Position numbers and translations under genes: made by a program
Assembly (NCBI GenBank): GCA_015499985.1
Contig: JAAAUF010000079.1
Coordinates: 46,338-70,430 of the forward strand
Direction of reading: 5' to 3'
DNA: 24,093 bases
Source: Haplosporangium gracile
Taxonomy: Eukaryota > Mortierellomycota > Mortierellomycetes > Mortierellales > Mortierellaceae
Part shown: positions 20,469 to 24,093 of the stretch, piece by piece
Numbering within the stretch: position 1 is the first letter of the stretch
Layout: each line of letters opens with the position of its first letter
The notes under the pieces: generated by a model
The model's database searches: none
Seen by the model: only the letters and a program-made list of their open reading frames with translations
Told to the model about the DNA's origin: nothing

Positions 20469-21018
20469 TTTTATTCTTTTTTCTTTTTCTTACAGCGAAA
20501 AAAAATAAAATTGCACCAAAGGTGACTGTGAAAACACTAGCCATGTTTATTAGGCGTCAAGCAAAGGCGGCATTTTTTTTTTCTTTTTTTCTTCCTTTTT
20601 TTCACACCGTTTAGTTTCCCTTCCCTTTTTCCCTCACCAAGCGCCTGACAACCGCAAAGCGAGGTGTCCCTCCTCTCTCTCTACCCACACTCCTCACCCC
20701 CCACAGCCAACTTTCTTTACTTTTTCTTCCTTCTCCACATTCTTGATCAATCTCAAACAATAACAAAGACACTCTTGAGGTTCATCAACAACCAACAAAT
20801 TAACAACAACCAGACCCCCAACACGCTTACAAGTCTTCTCACTCGGCCGAACCCGCGTGAGCTGACTTATCCTTTGCCGACAAAGCAAAAAACTCCCATT
20901 CTCTCCAAATTGGATTCCGCAAGATCACACCTGATTGTCCGCTACCTTTTGCCTTCGCAATCGATAGCGTTAGCCTGCTTCACCTTCCTACCTTGATCCA
21001 TCAAGATTCGTCGCTTCC
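20469..21018. promoter_or_regulatory. Spacer: ORC4 3' flank and NET gene promoter/leader
   Basis: This 550-bp spacer contains AATAAA at 20504-20509, 36 nt past the ORC4 stop. It is followed by T-rich runs (20572-20630) and then a CT-rich stretch (20660-20760) on the plus strand, in the usual position of a leader. No gene is seen. The region near 20770-20815 is rich in CAA and AAC. Confidence 0.5.
20504..20509 (+). terminator. Putative poly(A) signal of ORC4
   Basis: AATAAA on the plus strand 36 nt downstream of the ORC4 TAG, inside an A-rich run. Good position for cleavage and polyadenylation. Confidence 0.5.
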
Positions 21019-23948
21019 ATGGGAGGGTAAATAACTTCTTCTTGTCCTCACTCCACTCCACTCCACCACTACTTCCACCACTGGCACCAACAGAAGAAAA
21101 AAAATACGCCACTTCTTCCATTTTTCTTTTTTTGCCTTTTTTACGCTCTTCTGAGACAAACAGTCCTTTCTTTTTCGGACTTTCTTTTCACTTTTCTCGT
21201 TATGGGATCACTTCCTTCCACCTCCAATAACAATAATACAAAAGACACAGGGCTTTACTGTCGGTCAGTTCAGCCCTTGCTTTTCTTTTGTTGATGTTCT
21301 CCTTTCTCTCTCCTCTCTCTTTGCTATCGACAACATTTTGTTCACCCGCAAGTGTTGTCGAGAGAAGAGTAAAGAAAAGGAAACAAGGGGGTTTGTTGAC
21401 ATTTTTTCCAATGAAAATTTTTTTGTACTCTGGTCTCCCAACCCTATGGGATGAGGATGTGGGATATGAAATGTCGTTCCACAAACAAAAAAAATACGAG
21501 CGTCGCCTTCTCTCCCTCTCCCTTTCCACTGGACCAGTAACGATCACGAGACAAATCAAAATGAGGTGGTCGAGTGGTGCAATTGCATTTTTCACCCGTC
21601 CTGTTTGGCCAAGATAGCAGGGATGAGGGCCGCACTACGTTTTCTGAACGCATCAGCACTAGTTTATTTTTTTGGCCTTATTTCACTCTTTGGGCATATC
21701 CTATGCAAGCAACCAACAACAACAAACGACCACCAGGACGTGTCATCTTGTCACAAGCTGGGCACCGAACCCATCTCTTGTTCTTTCTCTCCCTCTTTCC
21801 CCTCCCTTTCCCTTTCTTTCCAATCGTGTGTGTGCATGTCTCTGATGTCTAGCGGTGTTGTTGTCATCGCGCCCTTCCTTCTCTGCCCTGGTTCTCACGC
21901 GATATTATCGATTATATCTTTGCCTCGTCGTTCAGTTCAATGCTTGTTTTACTTGTCGTTCTCGTTCTCACGCGATTTGTTTATGTACCTCTTCTCCTTG
22001 TACCCCGTCTGTCCTTCCTTCTACTTCCCTTTGCCTCATACCTTCCTTCTCCCTTCTATGAGAATAGAATAACACTAGTCGAGAATCCTCCTGTTGACCC
22101 GGATGGGGGCCTTGCGCTCCCATCCGGGCTCTTCAACCCCACTCTGCTCAAGGAACTCAACCAACTCCAGTACTCAGCATCCCTTGCCCAAACTACCATC
22201 ACACCAAACAACAACAACAATATGAATGCATCCACAACAACCCTCCCAAGCACTATCACCAGCGCCGATGCCACGGCCAACCAAACAGCCTCCACGTTCT
22301 CCATCTCTGACTTTCTCGTCCCAGGACTCCAGACAAAGGTCTGGGACGACTGGCAGGGTGCCGACGTTCTGAACGACTACTCGTAAGTGCCATTCTCGTT
22401 ATCCTTTTGTTCAAAAGTTTATCTTTTTGCTCTCATTGATGTTTTGGTCGAGTCGACCCGCCTTGGGCTCAATATGCACCGTTGATTTGTTGTCTAGGAA
22501 ACTCACTCACCCGCTTTGCTCTTCCTTCTTTTCCTTTCTTTGACTCCATAACTGTTGGTGCACAACCTTTCCCTTTTCCATTCGCACTGTCCGCTCTTTT
22601 CCCTTTTTCCCTTTTTATTCCGCAAACCCTCTTTTTTTTCCCTCGCCAACAATGGATTATTAGTGCGTTCGACACTCAAGACTTTTCGTCCGACCTCAAT
22701 GAAAACCCCTTTCAATTCGGTCTAGACGGTCTGATGGGCAATGCTCCCATTTGGGATAACAATGCCATCCCAGCCGACCAAGCCTATGACGAGTTTGTCT
22801 TTGACCTGGCACCCTCCGCCTTCGAAACCCCCGCGACTGTCAATGTCGCAGATCTGATTGTTGGACCCAACTCCTCCGCCAGCAGCGCCTCGGCAGTGTC
22901 GCCCATGGATCTCTCTATGCCCTCGGTCGACATGTATCAGAACCTCGCTTTAGCTAACCTTTACGGCTTTACTGACCCTACCACGGGATCTGACTCTGGC
23001 TCCGACTCCGAGGTGGATGAGGATGCCTCTAGTGATTCAGACCAAGACGAGATTTCTAAGGTGACGGCAGTCCTCATGGCTGCTAAGTTCGCTGTCGATG
23101 CCCAGCCGACCGTGCCCATTGTTCAGCGCCAACAAACCATGGCTCCTGTAGCTGCTACCGTCAAGCGTGAGGACCCCAACAAGCGCCGTATGGAGGAGGC
23201 TCTGGTGGCCCGTATTAACAACGACCTTGGTCCCGAGCACATGGCGGGATTGTTTAAGATTCTGAACGGCTCCTCGGGTCAGGATGCTGAGGATGATGAA
23301 GACGAGGAGATGGAGGTCGATCTCTCCAGCTTGGACGAGACAACCTTGGTTCAGGTTTACCAGTATGTCGAAACCTGCTGTATGCAGACTATGCGCTCTA
23401 TCTTGGCTGCTGAGGAACGTGAGCGCGCCGCCGTTGCTGCTGCCAAGGCTGCTACTGCCGCTGCTACCGCTGCTGAGGCTGAGGCAATAGAGAGACAGCG
23501 TCAGCGCTTCTATGCTGAGAGGACTCCTGAGCTCTCGCCCGGTCATTCGTCTGCCTCTTCGAGCTCTCCCTCGCCCCCTCACCCTTCGTCAGGATCGACC
23601 CCCAAGAGCCGCCGAGGAACCTACACCAAGAAGCGCAGCCCCGTGCAGTCGACCTCACTGGCTATGTACCAGGCAGCAGATGACCTTGAACAGGATGCAC
23701 TCTGGACTGCTGGACATGCATCCAAGTCCAGGAGAAAGCGCGCCACCCATGGCAGCTCAACCGGAGTGGGAGGAGGCGGCACCGACAAGGGTCGCAGGAT
23801 ACAGAAGGATACAGTTCAGCAACAACAGCTGATGATGCAGCAACATCAGTCGATGGAGAATATTGTTGTCTTGCGCGCCACTGCTGCCACTGATGATGAC
23901 GACGAGATGGAGTATGGTGAGGATGCCGAGATTGACGTCGTTGGCTAA
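21019..23948 (+). CDS. Acidic nuclear-type protein with probable NET (extra-terminal) domain
   Basis: Exons 2 and 3 (22068-22382 and 22664-23948) are well supported: the junction TC/GTAAGT to TTAG/T keeps frame and both sides are rich in coding-like sequence. Exon 1 is a guess: an 8-nt ATGGGAGG at 21019-21026 with a GTAAAT donor would join by phase to ENPPVDPDGG, giving 535 aa. Residues about 284-347 resemble a NET domain, a helical module that binds short basic peptides of transcription and chromatin factors: ALVARINNDLGPEHMAGLFK, an acidic linker, then VDLSSLDETTLVQVYQYVE. Before it are Asn/Thr-rich and Ser/Asp-rich acidic stretches; after it an Ala/Glu-rich helix (about 355-385), Ser/Pro-rich sequence, basic clusters (KSRRKR, KKR) that could be nuclear signals, a Gln stretch, and an acidic C-terminus. 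There is no bromodomain or YEATS domain in the window's model. Confidence 0.72.
21027..22067 (+). other. Proposed long first intron / leader of the NET-domain gene
   Basis: The 1.04 kb block is strongly pyrimidine-rich and lacks recognisable coding sequence. The only in-frame ATG directly ahead of exon 2 (21940) would add a hydrophobic Leu/Val/Phe-rich leader that reads as translated pyrimidine tract. A 13-bp direct repeat (GTTCTCACGCGAT) occurs at 21891-21903 and 21964-21976. Whether this is one intron or a transcribed leader is uncertain. Confidence 0.45.
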
Positions 23949-24082
23949 GAACGAAGGGCATCCCCCCTTCTATCACACCTCATTCTTCCTTTCACACACT
24001 CACCCTTTTGCATTCACACGCTCCATCCTGCATACCAAAATCACACACACAACTTTCTTTGCGTTTACGACAGGACGGGAAG

Positions 24083-24088
24083 AATAAA
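24083..24088 (+). terminator. Putative poly(A) signal of the NET-domain gene
   Basis: AATAAA on the plus strand about 135 nt beyond the TAA stop at 23946-23948, at the edge of the window. The 145-nt region after the stop is CT- and CA-rich and encodes nothing I recognise. Confidence 0.45.
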
Positions 24089-24093
24089 TGCAA

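Noticed and set aside
21940..22067. ATG at 21940 as the start of the NET-domain protein
   Set aside because: It would add a hydrophobic Leu/Val/Phe-rich leader encoded by a pyrimidine tract, unlikely on an acidic nuclear-type protein; kept only as a fallback.
22383..22663. Uninterrupted frame through the intron of the NET gene
   Set aside because: The stretch is pyrimidine filler and is bounded by a consensus GTAAGT donor and a TTAG acceptor that keep phase; it is read as an intron although it lacks stops from 22482.

Overview
This is nuclear DNA from a fungus. The genes are spliced, with introns of about 0.1 to 1 kb that begin GTAAGT, GTATGT, GTAAAT or similar and end in a pyrimidine-poor AG. 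The products are fungal: a Lcb3-type sphingoid-base phosphatase, a D-arabinose/L-galactose dehydrogenase-type aldo/keto reductase, and Orc4. Long pyrimidine tracts on the coding strand upstream of starts, long first introns and lone homopolymer runs suggest an early-diverging fungus such as Mortierellomycotina. That placement is inference; no rRNA or other marker is present.

Layout. At 1-386 (minus) is the 5' end of an unrecognised Ser-rich gene that leaves the window. At 387-4659 is a 4.3 kb stretch with no supported gene; its minus strand is pyrimidine-rich over much of its length. At 4660-7383 (minus) is a four-exon sphingosine/LCB-1-phosphate phosphatase. At 8349-9914 (minus) is a three-exon aldo/keto reductase. 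At 10946-12824 (plus) is a three-exon FAD polyamine oxidase-type amine oxidase, divergent from the reductase across a 1.0 kb spacer. At 13004-16248 (minus) is a four-exon universal stress protein (USP) with disordered tails, convergent with the amine oxidase across 179 bp. At 17799-20468 (plus) is an eight-exon ORC4, divergent from the USP gene across 1.55 kb. At about 21019-23948 (plus) is a nuclear-looking acidic protein with a probable stand-alone NET (extra-terminal) domain; its first exon is uncertain.

The genes do not form a pathway or cluster. They cover lipid signalling (phosphatase), sugar/erythroascorbate metabolism (reductase), polyamine catabolism (amine oxidase), stress or nucleotide sensing (USP), DNA replication (ORC4) and probable chromatin or transcription (NET protein). 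All exon junctions were placed by hand from reading frame, splice motifs and remembered family patterns, and the phases add up to intact proteins of 528, 354, 540, 456, 479 and about 535 residues. I saw no CRISPR array, transposon, rRNA or tRNA gene, and no clear novel multi-gene system. The most interesting points are the NET-domain protein, an unusual ORC4 5' splice site flanked by a direct repeat, a possible in-frame cassette exon in the reductase, and the large gene-free block.
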